Shown piece by piece: positions 1 to 8,537 of a stretch of DNA of 64,000 bases; the first letter of the stretch is position 1, and the number at the start of each line of letters is the position of its first letter. The translations under genes were made by a program, and so were the position numbers. The notes beneath the pieces were generated by a model that was given only the letters and a program-made list of their open reading frames with translations, was not told the DNA's origin and did not search any database. The DNA comes from Gammaproteobacteria bacterium (GTDB lineage: Bacteria; Pseudomonadota; Gammaproteobacteria; DSM-16500), in contig JAJNBC010000007.1 in assembly GCA_021156085.1 (NCBI GenBank), positions 49,786 through 113,785 of the forward strand, given 5' to 3'.

Positions 1-3000
1 AATATGATGCATGGCTGCCTGTTTTTCTGCTGTGATGAGCAATTCTTCAGGTGTATGCTTGATTTCAGGTTCTGATTCAATTTCGGCACCTATGATTATT
101 TTGTTGCGTAAATGAATAGGAATAGATTTTTCCATGATTTTAATTTTTTCCAGAAAGTCGGCGTCATGTGCTTTAAGGGCTTTTAAATAATGGAGGTGGT
201 TCTTAGAGAGGGCATTCAATGCAGATTCCACTGTATGTATTTTTAATAATTCCTGTAGTTTTTTGCAAGCCTCAATCCTTTCTTCCAGCAATTTTGCACT
301 TTCTTTTTTGAAAATAAATCGCATACGGCCGCGTTCATTTTTTAGAGAAGCGAGCTCAAGATCAATAGCATGCACGATATCCTCTGGACTGGCAGCTTGA
401 TATTCTATTTCTTTTAATAAATTAACAGTACGTCCTTCGTATAATAAATGAATATCATTTATATTTTTTTTTCTTAATAAATTTAATCTATCTTGTAGAA
501 CAGAAGGTGGCTCTCCCTTTTGTCCTCTTAATTCTTCTAGAAATTTTATTTTTTTATTTATATTTTCTATATCATTTCCTGCCAGCTTTTCTAGAATTAG
601 CCAGTGAATGTGTGCTGAAATTGCATCTTGTATAGCTGCATCCGGTGCATTTTGCACATCGTAATTTTGACCGTGATAATAGTTCACTTTATTTCGAGGT
701 TTAATTAACGGATTCGCACATTCTGGCGATGCTCTTTGTGCTAAAATAGCTGCTGCATAGGGATAGCGGTCCTCTTCTTTAAAATCATAGCCCAGCTTTT
801 GTATTTCTTCGTGATATTGACTTAGCAGAGGGGTGAGCCGATTTGTGAGAAAGCCTTCCTTAAGGCAGAGTTGGATTTCTAATTTGTCACATTCTAGTAC
901 CATTTTTTTCATCATTAAATTGATTTTGGACGCTATTTCTAGGGCACTATCTTGGGAGAGTGTGTTAAGAAGAGTAATAAATTCAGGTAATTCCCTAAGG
1001 ACATCATTAATCTCTGAGAAATTTTGTAAAAGAAAGGTTAATACGTTGGGCTTTTCTCCTTCTTGAGCCATTTTTGCATGTAATTTTTCCCAATAACCAA
1101 CAAGCTTGGTTATTTTATCCAATGTGCCATCTATTTTTTCTATAATAACCTCATCATGATGAAAGATTTTTTTACTATGTGCTAAATGTTTTTTAATTGA
1201 TTGCATCGCATCTTTTAATGAGTTACTTGACTTCATGAGTCTTTCCAGTATCTCGGGCGGTAATTCTTTTGGTGAAGAAACATCGCCTTTTTCATCTCTG
1301 TTTTCCTCTGGTCTTACACTTAGAGGTTTACTCATTTCAGATAGTTTAAATATTAAATATTTCGCTTGTTGATGTTTTGAAGAAATTAATTGTTTCAAGC
1401 CTGGATTATTACTCATCGCATGTAGCTCAAGCATTAATTTTTCAAATGCTTGAGCTATTTCATCTACTTCTAGAGCTCTTTTCGCGAGATGAGAGAGGGG
1501 AGTTCCAGCAGATTTTTCATCTGCGGGGGGAGATTGTAAGAGTTTAATTTTATTTATAAGTTGTTCAATTTGAAAAAAGGATTGGCCTATGTGCTGCATC
1601 CAATGCACATTCTCATTTAATGCGGTTTCCTTTGTAAAATAATCGGAATAGGCTTTTTCGTCCAGGCTTTTTTCTAATTCCTTTTTTATTTCTAGAAAAT
1701 GACTCTCTATGGTTTCTATAGATAGTTGTTTTGCTTTCGGTTGAAAATGAAGAGGCTTCGCTAATTTCTTTTTTAATTCTGAAAAACGCTTATAATTTTC
1801 TCCTAATATTTTTTTTGTAAAAAGAATAAACTCTGCCACATCTCCATTGAGAGGTGAGTTTTTTATACGCGCCCCCCTTGCTCTAGCTTCACGCTGTTCT
1901 CTAAGAGATTTTTCGAAGGGATAAATCTCAGTTGGTACTTCATTGTAGCCTGCGGTTTTGAGAGAAGCCTCGTAAAGCTCATTAAACTCTAGACATAATT
2001 GAGAGATGGTTTTACTTATTCTGTTTCCTTCTTTATCTCTAAAATCAATGACTGCAATTTTGTTAGCCAGTGATCCTGGAGGCAATTTCATATCGATTTC
2101 AAGCTGATCCAGGCTTAAGATAGCGAATTTCATTGCATCGTTATAGACTTGCATGAGCGCTAAAGCAGCAGCTTTCTGATCAAACGTAAGCAGTTTAAAT
2201 TTTTCTGGTGAATAAAATAATGTTATTTCTTCTCCCAGGCTTTGATATATATCAACAGGTAGTAGGAGTTTTATAAAGTTGCTGATAAGGCTAAAACCTT
2301 CTTCTGTGTCTTTTTTGAGATGGGCCAGATGCTTAGATGCAGTATTTGCATACGGGAGCCTGCCTGCTATTTCTAATAAAATGGGCATATCTCTGGCGAG
2401 TCTCAATCCAATATCGACGAGTTTTTTTATGTCTTTTGCTTTTTTCTTTTTACCTCTTATTTTGTGAGTGATTTCATCTACTATTTTAATATTTTCTCTG
2501 GTAAGAATAATTTCTCCTGTTTTTTTATCACGTTGATCATCAGGAAATGTGAATCTATTTGTTTTTTTATCTTTCTCTGCTCCTGGCAAAGAAAATAATA
2601 AAGAAGATAATAATCTATCTACTTTTCTTTCTTTTTTTTCTTTTTCTTCAGGCGAAATATTTGGAGGCATCGGTTCCTCGAAAGCAAAAATATGCTTTTC
2701 TTGTGCATCAGCATTAATTACCATTGCTTTTAATGGGTGTCCTTCTTGGTTGCTATTGAAAACTATGACAGCGTGCTTTGATTTAGTAGATATTCCTAAA
2801 GAATAGGCTTCTTCTTCAGTCTCTGCATAATAGAGATCATAATCCGCGGATGATGTTTGCATCTTTTTTGCATTCTCAACCATGCGAGAAGCGACAGCCA
2901 TCAGCTCAGTGATGGGGGTGATTTCTTGATCTTCTTCTTTTTTTTCTTCTTCTACGTCCATTGCTGCATCATCTTTGGCTGAAGGTGTTTCTAATAATTC

Positions 3001-3360
3001 GGCATGTTTTTTCTTTGCGTCTGAAACGATCTTCTCTAAGCTATCTACGACGGGAGCCCATATTTTCTTATTTTTTCTTAGTTGTACTTCGAGGGCCGTA
3101 GAATTGGCAAGGTCTATTGCTTCTGTTATCAGTTCCCTCCAGCCTCGAGTTTTTTCTTTTTTGAGTGGTTCTTGAGAGGAAGCTTCTGCAGCAGCTAAGG
3201 GGGGAGGTTCTGGAAGGGAGGCTTCGGTAGCATCTGCTTCAAGCGATTCTGGGATTAAGGCTTCTGCATCTGCTGTTGCTCCTTTATCCTTCTTCTTAAT
3301 GAGCCTGCTAAACCACCTTTCTTTCGGAGGAATATTTGTTGTTTTTCGATCGCTTGACAT
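1..3360 (-). CDS. Very large effector-like protein, C-terminus beyond the left edge
   Basis: I read an uninterrupted frame from the ATG at 3360 down to base 1: 1120 codons with no stop, so the C-terminus is outside the window. The start has a good ribosome binding site (GGAGAG, about 6 bases upstream). I do not recognise the family. The N-terminal ~130 residues are low complexity, rich in Ala, Glu, Pro and Lys; an acidic Glu/Lys run follows near residue 140. The rest is a highly charged, Lys/Glu/Leu-rich, probably mostly helical protein with coiled-coil character and no signal peptide. Size, composition and lack of housekeeping resemblance fit a Legionellales secreted effector; this is inference. 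A decayed IS3 element lies just upstream, and another effector-like gene is divergent at 4127. The open frame is certain, the function unknown. Confidence 0.85.
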   Translation of the reverse strand, partial: MSSDRKTTNIPPKERWFSRLIKKKDKGATADAEALIPESLEADATEASLPEPPPLAAAEASSQEPLKKEKTRGWRELITEAIDLANSTALEVQLRKNKKIWAPVVDSLEKIVSDAKKKHAELLETPSAKDDAAMDVEEEKKEEDQEITPITELMAVASRMVENAKKMQTSSADYDLYYAETEEEAYSLGISTKSKHAVIVFNSNQEGHPLKAMVINADAQEKHIFAFEEPMPPNISPEEKEKKERKVDRLLSSLLFSLPGAEKDKKTNRFTFPDDQRDKKTGEIILTRENIKIVDEITHKIRGKKKKAKDIKKLVDIGLRLARDMPILLEIAGRLPYANTASKHLAHLKKDTEEGFSLISNFIKLLLPVDIYQSLGEEITLFYSPEKFKLLTFDQKAAALALMQVYNDAMKFAILSLDQLEIDMKLPPGSLANKIAVIDFRDKEGNRISKTISQLCLEFNELYEASLKTAGYNEVPTEIYPFEKSLREQREARARGARIKNSPLNGDVAEFILFTKKILGENYKRFSELKKKLAKPLHFQPKAKQLSIETIESHFLEIKKELEKSLDEKAYSDYFTKETALNENVHWMQHIGQSFFQIEQLINKIKLLQSPPADEKSAGTPLSHLAKRALEVDEIAQAFEKLMLELHAMSNNPGLKQLISSKHQQAKYLIFKLSEMSKPLSVRPEENRDEKGDVSSPKELPPEILERLMKSSNSLKDAMQSIKKHLAHSKKIFHHDEVIIEKIDGTLDKITKLVGYWEKLHAKMAQEGEKPNVLTFLLQNFSEINDVLRELPEFITLLNTLSQDSALEIASKINLMMKKMVLECDKLEIQLCLKEGFLTNRLTPLLSQYHEEIQKLGYDFKEEDRYPYAAAILAQRASPECANPLIKPRNKVNYYHGQNYDVQNAPDAAIQDAISAHIHWLILEKLAGNDIENINKKIKFLEELRGQKGEPPSVLQDRLNLLRKKNINDIHLLYEGRTVNLLKEIEYQAASPEDIVHAIDLELASLKNERGRMRFIFKKESAKLLEERIEACKKLQELLKIHTVESALNALSKNHLHYLKALKAHDADFLEKIKIMEKSIPIHLRNKIIIGAEIESEPEIKHTPEELLITAEKQAAMHHI

Positions 3361-3704
3361 GTAATCTCTCCAACTTATTTTTTGCGAAGCTGAAAGATCA
3401 CGCTTCTCTTTAACTACCAAGTAAGAGATAGCGCCCGTTACTATAGGATAGAGTTTATTTTCTCTACTACTATCGAGTATAGTGCATGTATCTAGAAATG
3501 AGCCAAAATAAGAATATTTAATTCTAACAATATCTTATAGGTGTTATCCCTATTGTTGAGCGAGAAAAAGCGAGCTTAGAGGAGAATGGCATGTAGAGCC
3601 TATTTTTAAGTTTGCCTACCTCCGGGGGACACAGTGTTAGGGCCGCACAAATAGGGCTATTAAAGCCAAACCATACAGCCGCTAGCAACTGATCTGATAT
3701 CTCC
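3361..3704. other. Intergenic region upstream of the large left-edge gene
   Basis: No gene is visible. The stretch should carry the promoter of the minus-strand gene starting at 3360, but I see no convincing -35/-10 pair. The half nearer 3704 has a different, more GC-rich texture and directly abuts the transposase remnant, so it may be further decayed insertion-sequence DNA; I cannot identify a terminal repeat. Confidence 0.4.
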
Positions 3705-3960
3705 CTAAGAAATAAAATCTCTCAAATGCGTATTCAAACATTCATCACGGAAGCTTCCCTTAAATGATTCAATAAATGCATTATCTGCAGGTTTTCCACG
3801 ATGAGAAAAATCCAAGATCACACTATGTTCATAAGCTTATTTATCCAGCGCGTCTTAGTTCATGCAATTCAGTACCGGTTAATCCGCTGAATTGCTTCTT
3901 CCGATTGTAGAATGTTGCCTCTGAGATGCCCATCTTCCGAGCACTCCCCAGAATATACCC
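3705..3960 (-). pseudogene. Decayed IS3-family (IS407-like) transposase, orfA and orfB fragments
   Basis: Minus-strand translation gives two pieces of an IS3-family transposase. From about 3960 to 3841 comes an OrfA-type helix-turn-helix fragment (ARKMGISEATFYNRKKQFSG, then LTGTELHELRRA) ending in a stop. Immediately after, about 3836 to 3705, comes the end of the OrfB DDE integrase core: DFSHRGKPADNAFIESFKGS followed by FRDECLNTH, which includes the glutamate of the DDE triad, then a premature stop. The rest of OrfA, the two catalytic aspartates and the true OrfB C-terminus are missing, so an internal deletion joined the two ends. The motifs are characteristic of IS3/IS407-type elements. It cannot transpose by itself. 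No clear terminal inverted repeats or target duplication were found. Confidence 0.85.
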
Positions 3961-4126
3961 TATAATTAAATATAAATCACAACTTAATAGGATAAAAATT
4001 TATATTTTATAATAACTTAATTTTTAACCGGAATCTTTGTCTTTAAGGCGCTGGATCTCGACTAAAAGCTTGTCAGAATAATAGGCAAATAAGTTAGCCG
4101 AAAATTTTCTTAATCGGGAGGGGGCT

Positions 4127-6097
4127 ATGAAAAGCTCAAGTAAAGCTGATTTAAATAGAGAGGTCGCAGAATTCGAGTTATTAATGCTTGAGTTTAAAAG
4201 AGAGAAAGCTGCTTTAGAGCTAGAGGTTAAAGAACCCATATTTAATGAAGATAAGATTCAGGAACGAACAACGAAGCTTAAAAAGCTTACTCTGCAAATA
4301 TTCATTCAAGGACGCTCTGTGGCGAAGCGCGCTATTGCTGATAAGAATGACGCTATTTTACGTTTACTCTATATAAATAAAAAATCCTTGGATCATAATT
4401 TAAAAATTTTTGATACTGAGCTCGAGTCAGAAATCTCAGCACCGGAAGAAGACAAGTTAACGCCAGAAAAATTAATTGCCTACGTGGGAGATCTATATTA
4501 TTGTAATGATGACGAAAAGTCTCATCAACAAATAGAAGCTCAGCTAAAGGAATTGATTAACGATCACCTTATACCGGCTCTTGAAAATCACCTTCAATAT
4601 CATTCCAAAAAAAGCAAGGATGTTAACAAATATTTAGTACTTTGTAGGGAATGGAAGAAAAGCCCTCTGAGAGATTTTAAAGACTTCAATAATTTAATTG
4701 AAATAAATAATCTAGTTTCATTTTGTTTTTACCATAATATAAAACCAAGAATTTTTTTAATGTCAGGTTTAAATACCAAAAAAGCATCTGATCAAAAGAA
4801 TTTAGTTTTGCATCATAGTAATGAGGAAATTTATTATTGGTATGAAGGGAAAAAGTACTTTCTCCAAAAGGGAAATGATCCTTTTGAAGAATTATCGAAA
4901 AAAGATTTTGAAACTCTGCAAGCGATGTTCAACCACCAAGATTATTTAAATACAATCAGCTTAAAAAAAGAGTTAGTTCCTACCACAGAGGCTGAAGAAA
5001 AAGCATTGCAAGCTCTTTACAAGATTATAGCGCATCGCGGCCAAGTTGCTTACCCAGAACTTCAAGGGCTGGTGAGAAGTTTCCATGAATTAGCTTATCC
5101 ACAAATAGAATCCCCTATAAACACGAAAATCCAAACTTGGAAGGCTTTGCTTCAAGAATTGGAAATTCCTATTGAATCTCCTGAGATGCAGTATTTTGTA
5201 AATTTGTTTCATCATTATCATCTAGAAAGGGATGCCCAAATAAAAAATCAGATTTTAAAAGAACTGGATCAACATCTCAAATTTTTAGAAAATACCTTAT
5301 CCTTGAAAAAAACTATTAGGGATAAAAATTTTGAACAGGATTTAGAGAACTTAGATTTCTCTTCAGAATATTCGGGGAAGGCTTTAGATGCCGCAAAGAG
5401 CTGCAAAAGATACACACAGGAAGCACTTGATGCTTGTCTTGAGATGTATAGGAATCACTTACATCCCCTACCTCAACAAGGGCAATCCAGGTCAAAAATA
5501 TTTTTTTCTCACGAACGTATAGAGTTGTTAGATTATCTTTCTCAGGCGACGAGCTTAACAAGCGATCTTATTAAGGGACCAATCATCGCAAAGCCCACAA
5601 GTGACCGACTACAGAAGCTACGGGATCTGATGATTAAGATGAGTAACAATAAAATTTATGAAAAATTTTATAACAAATTTGGCAATGAGGCTCCTGATCC
5701 TAAATCATGGGCAATGATGGCAGTTTTTGGTCCAATTGTGTCAATTGCCTTGATAGCAGTCGGAATAGCTCTTTTTGCTATCCCAGGAGGACAAGTGGGG
5801 GGCGCACTTTGCATATGTTTCGGTGCTGGTGGCATGCTAGCGTCTTTAGGCTCCACTGTAAGTGAAAAGCCTGCTTCGCTTAGTGCTCTAAAATATGAAG
5901 GTAAATTTGACTGTAAAATTGGTTTTTTTAGATCAAAGAGAAATGATAAATTGGATAGTTTACGTCATTATAAACTAGGAAACGCTTTAAATATGTATGA
6001 AGTTCTTCAGCGCGAATTAACCGAATTAAAAAATAGACAACACGGCAAGAGAGAAGTAAGCGATAACCAGCTCCCCCCGCCGAAACTCAGGAGATAG
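4127..6097 (+). CDS. Effector-like helical protein with C-terminal membrane hairpin
   Basis: The product is 656 residues from an ATG with a strong purine-rich GGGAGGGG just upstream. It has no signal peptide. Residues 1 to about 520 are charged and predicted helical, with coiled-coil-like stretches at the N-terminus. Residues ~526-576 form a hydrophobic hairpin of two helices separated by a Gly/Pro turn (AIPGGQVGG) and rich in small residues. A basic tail ends in PPPKLRR. The same hairpin-near-the-C-terminus layout recurs in four other proteins of this window. No enzymatic motif is recognised. It is most likely a secreted protein that inserts into a host or vacuolar membrane, but that is inference from architecture. 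It is divergent from the large gene at the left edge, with an IS remnant between them. Confidence 0.85.
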   Translation: MKSSSKADLNREVAEFELLMLEFKREKAALELEVKEPIFNEDKIQERTTKLKKLTLQIFIQGRSVAKRAIADKNDAILRLLYINKKSLDHNLKIFDTELESEISAPEEDKLTPEKLIAYVGDLYYCNDDEKSHQQIEAQLKELINDHLIPALENHLQYHSKKSKDVNKYLVLCREWKKSPLRDFKDFNNLIEINNLVSFCFYHNIKPRIFLMSGLNTKKASDQKNLVLHHSNEEIYYWYEGKKYFLQKGNDPFEELSKKDFETLQAMFNHQDYLNTISLKKELVPTTEAEEKALQALYKIIAHRGQVAYPELQGLVRSFHELAYPQIESPINTKIQTWKALLQELEIPIESPEMQYFVNLFHHYHLERDAQIKNQILKELDQHLKFLENTLSLKKTIRDKNFEQDLENLDFSSEYSGKALDAAKSCKRYTQEALDACLEMYRNHLHPLPQQGQSRSKIFFSHERIELLDYLSQATSLTSDLIKGPIIAKPTSDRLQKLRDLMIKMSNNKIYEKFYNKFGNEAPDPKSWAMMAVFGPIVSIALIAVGIALFAIPGGQVGGALCICFGAGGMLASLGSTVSEKPASLSALKYEGKFDCKIGFFRSKRNDKLDSLRHYKLGNALNMYEVLQRELTELKNRQHGKREVSDNQLPPPKLRR

Positions 6098-6163
6098 AAA
6101 AAGGAAGAGCACCCCCCGTGCTAACTAGGTCACGATATGCATTATATAATAATGGAAATTTAC

Positions 6164-6240
6164 TGGCGCGCCCGGAGAGATTCGAACTCCCGACCCCCTA
6201 GTTCGTAGCCAGGTACTCTATCCAACTGAGCTACGGGCGC
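6164..6240 (-). tRNA. tRNA-Arg (anticodon ACG)
   Basis: The minus strand folds into a 77-nt cloverleaf. The acceptor stem GCGCCCG pairs with CGGGCGC, followed by discriminator G and an encoded CCA. The D arm has the GTAGCTCAGTTGGATAGAG form, and the T loop has GTTCGAATC. The anticodon loop is CTACGAA, giving ACG (Arg, CGU/CGC/CGA after A34 deamination by TadA). It lies 45 bases downstream, in the direction of transcription, of tRNA-Ser, so the two may be co-transcribed. Confidence 0.97.
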
Positions 6241-6285
6241 GTGATTATTTACCTCTTGTCAACTATAAACCCTGAAACAAGGTGT

Positions 6286-6378
6286 TGGCGGAGAGAGAGG
6301 GATTCGAACCCTCGATGGAGCTTTTGGCCCCATACTCCCTTAGCAGGGGAGCGCCTTCAGCCTCTCGGCCATCTCTCC
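6286..6378 (-). tRNA. tRNA-Ser (anticodon GCU)
   Basis: The 93-nt minus-strand cloverleaf has acceptor stem GGAGAGA paired with TCTCTCC, an encoded 3' CCA, and the long variable arm expected of a class II tRNA. The anticodon arm CTCCC-CTGCTAA-GGGAG gives GCT, reading AGC/AGU serine codons. It sits between csrA and tRNA-Arg on the same strand, an arrangement seen next to csrA in many gammaproteobacteria. Confidence 0.97.
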
Positions 6379-6598
6379 GTGTATAACTTTTTCTTAAAAA
6401 AGTTCGGCTGATTATATGCGCGGCTGTGAGATAATTACAACAAATACTATTTATGATATGCTAAAAAATAGCACCTCAGGATATGCTTCAAAATGACAGC
6501 CTAGCAATTAAAGCAATGGGCGCGTTTTTTGCGGGGTGTTAGGTGCACAGGGCCGAGTAACTTTTTGTACCTTTATTTTTGTAAGCAGTGATTCTAAA

Positions 6599-6832
6599 CT
6601 ATTCCTCACTTTGGTCCTTTTTCGGTTTTTCGTTAGGGCTTGCTTCTGTTTCCGCGGGGACCGTATTTTTTTCTTGCTGAATACGTTGATAAATTTCTTC
6701 ACGGTGAACCGATACGTCTTTAGGTGCATTGATACCAATACGTACCTGGTTTCCTTTGATTCCAAGTACTGTGACAACAACGTCATCACCTATGATGAGG
6801 GTTTCGCCCACACGTCTTGTTAAAATGAGCAT
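6599..6832 (-). CDS. csrA: Carbon storage regulator CsrA
   Basis: CsrA is a small dimeric RNA-binding protein that controls translation and stability of mRNAs with GGA motifs. In Legionellales it governs the switch between replicative and transmissive phases. The 77-residue product starts with the conserved [16 protein letters not shown], contains the [20 protein letters not shown] core with the key Val-His-Arg-Glu RNA-contact stretch, and has an ideal AAAGGAG ribosome binding site. E. coli CsrA has 61 residues; here a ~20-residue hydrophilic Glu/Lys/Pro tail is added. Upstream on the same strand lies a MITE-like repeat whose outer end comes within ~35 bases of the start codon, so the promoter may overlap the repeat. 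Transcription proceeds toward the tRNA pair. Confidence 0.97.
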   Translation of the reverse strand: MLILTRRVGETLIIGDDVVVTVLGIKGNQVRIGINAPKDVSVHREEIYQRIQQEKNTVPAETEASPNEKPKKDQSEE

Positions 6833-6865
6833 TTTTATCTCCTTTAAACTACCTTGTTATAATAT

Positions 6866-7008
6866 AGGATCTGTTGATAATTCTCTTTAGGGGGCGTAAC
6901 GCTTTGGTTTTCGATGGTCCATTGCTCATTGACTTGCATGTCAATTGCGTTGGGGTGCTCAAAAATCAAAGCATTTCACCTCGGTCTAGCGAATTGTCAA
7001 CAGACCCT
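6866..7008. repeat. MITE-like element, full copy 1, between csrA and lysC
   Basis: This 143-bp segment is bounded by imperfect 18-bp terminal inverted repeats: AGGATCTGTTGATAATTC at 6866-6883, and GAATTGTCAACAGACCCT at 6991-7008. Inside, an AACGCTTTGGTTTT-like arm is mirrored by AAAATCAAAGCATT, so most of the unit can fold into a long imperfect hairpin. A second full copy lies at 36750-36957 and solo ends occur at 24343, 38560 and 51683. No protein is encoded. The inverted ends contain a TTGACA/TTGATA-like hexamer. The left end and the adjoining TATATTATAAC tract lie at the place expected for the csrA promoter, which is inference only. No clear target-site duplication was seen. Confidence 0.8.
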
Positions 7009-7029
7009 AGTTTCTTTACCGATCTTCCT

Positions 7030-7049
7030 AATATTGCTTGAGCAATATT
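7030..7049. promoter_or_regulatory. 20-bp palindrome between lysC and csrA
   Basis: AATATTGCT-TG-AGCAATATT is a perfect 9-bp inverted repeat with a 2-base centre. It is not followed by a T-run on either strand, so it is unlikely to be an intrinsic terminator. It could be an operator or a short hairpin in the lysC-csrA spacer. A second small stem (CCACT...AGTGG) lies at 7059-7073. The 365-base spacer holds these, the MITE-like repeat, and no gene. Confidence 0.4.
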
Positions 7050-7197
7050 TCAGACTCACCACTTTGAGAGTGGCTTAGAGGTTGCAATAGTAAACAATCT
7101 AACTTCGATGTGCAAATAAGATTTAGAGATTTAAATAAAAACATATTTATCATACGGTTACATGGATGATTGTATCCCTAAGGATAAGTTAAGGTAA

Positions 7198-8448
7198 TTA
7201 AACTTCCATAAGAGAAGGTTTTTTCTCAGAAGGAAGCTTGTCTAATTCAAAAGCACTATGTACAGCCTGTATACTGCGTTCCAGATTATCCTCATCAATG
7301 ACGACAGAAATCTTGATTTCTGAGGTGGTAATCATTTGAATATTGACCCCTACATCTCCAAGGGCTTGGAACATTTTGCTCGCTACGCCTGAATGAGAAC
7401 GCATGCCAATACCTACTAAGGATAATTTGGCAACTTTGGTGTTGCTTTTAACGGAGGCAATACCCAGTTCCTTAGCGAGTTGTTGAAGGATTTGTAGAGT
7501 TTTGGGATGATCTTTGCGGTGCAATGTAAAAGTAAAATCATTCGTTTCTTTGTCAGTTGCATTTTGAGCAATCATATCTATTTCAATATTAGCATCACTG
7601 ACTAAGCCAAGGATTTGGCCTTCTATGCCGGCTCGATTGGGTACACCATTTAAGGCGATAATGGCTTCTTCGCGGCTGAATGCTATACCAGAAACTAAAC
7701 GTCGTTGCATAATTTTATCCTCGAAAGTGACTAATGTGCCGGGATGATTGCTGAAAGTTGAAAGTACCCTGATAGGCAAATTATGTTTACTAGCTAATTC
7801 TACAGAGCGCATTTGTAATACTTTTGCACCCAAGCTTGCCATTTCTAGCATTTCTTCAAAACTGATTTGTGATAGCAAGCGTGCATTGGGAATAATGCGT
7901 GGGTCTGTTGTAAAGACACCTTCTACATCCGTGTAAATTTGACATTCTTCTGCATGGAGTGCGGCTGCAATGGCTACAGCTGTTGTATCTGAGCCTCCAC
8001 GTCCTAGAGTGGTGGTATCGCCACGCGCATTGACTCCTTGAAAGCCTGCAATGATAACAACATAATCTTCCGCAAGATCTTGTAAGATCAATTCTGTTTT
8101 TACCTCTAAGATACGTGCTTTAGTATGAATTGAATCAGTTTGAATACCGATTTGTGACCCTGTATAAGAGCGTGCAGGGCATTTTTTTGTATTTAAAGCG
8201 ATGGCTAAGAGTGACATAGAAACTTGCTCACCTGTTGCCACTAATACATCGTATTCGCGTGGAGCGGGATCAGGAGTTAGTGTATGGCAAAGTTGAATCA
8301 ATCTATCTGTTTCATATTGCATAGCAGATACAACTACTACCAGTTGGTGGCCTTGTTGTTTAGCTTGGATAATTTTTGTTGCAACGTGTTTGATACGTTC
8401 TAAGGTACCGAGCGAGCTGCCGCCATATTTTTGAACTAATAATGCCAT
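7198..8448 (-). CDS. lysC: Aspartate kinase (lysine-sensitive type, catalytic plus ACT domains)
   Basis: Aspartokinase phosphorylates L-aspartate, the first step of lysine, threonine, methionine and diaminopimelate synthesis. From the ATG at 8448 the product has 416 residues. It opens with the nucleotide-binding VQKYGGSSLG (commonly KFGGTSV), carries the GFQGVNARGDTTTLGRGGSD segment of the kinase fold, and ends in two ACT domains (around NRAGIEGQILGLVSDANIEI and RSHSGVASKMFQALGDVGVN) that sense amino acids. A longer reading from a GTG at 8481 would add 11 residues that do not resemble the family, so I prefer the ATG. It is monofunctional: there is no homoserine dehydrogenase domain. It lies downstream of alaS on the same strand, 89 bases apart. 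Confidence 0.95.
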   Translation of the reverse strand: MALLVQKYGGSSLGTLERIKHVATKIIQAKQQGHQLVVVVSAMQYETDRLIQLCHTLTPDPAPREYDVLVATGEQVSMSLLAIALNTKKCPARSYTGSQIGIQTDSIHTKARILEVKTELILQDLAEDYVVIIAGFQGVNARGDTTTLGRGGSDTTAVAIAAALHAEECQIYTDVEGVFTTDPRIIPNARLLSQISFEEMLEMASLGAKVLQMRSVELASKHNLPIRVLSTFSNHPGTLVTFEDKIMQRRLVSGIAFSREEAIIALNGVPNRAGIEGQILGLVSDANIEIDMIAQNATDKETNDFTFTLHRKDHPKTLQILQQLAKELGIASVKSNTKVAKLSLVGIGMRSHSGVASKMFQALGDVGVNIQMITTSEIKISVVIDEDNLERSIQAVHSAFELDKLPSEKKPSLMEV

Positions 8449-8537
8449 AGTTATATTGATCTCTTGACCGAGGGTCTTCACGAAATGAAAGGAGTATCAT
8501 GCACTAAGTTTTTCCTTTTGTCTATTATATGCGCATG

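Noticed and set aside
3541..3704. Further coding remnants of the IS element
   Set aside because: Translations in all frames gave no recognisable transposase sequence and no terminal inverted repeat could be defined.
4024..4239. 71-residue minus-strand frame overlapping the start of the gene at 4127
   Set aside because: It overlaps the well-supported plus-strand gene and its ribosome binding site; composition is that of a shadow, with no family match.
6508..6823. Open frames overlapping csrA on both strands
   Set aside because: csrA is unmistakable at 6599-6832; the others are shadows without homology.
8449..8481. Longer N-terminus of aspartate kinase from a GTG
   Set aside because: The added 11 residues do not fit the family, whose conserved lysine-containing motif follows directly after the ATG at 8448.
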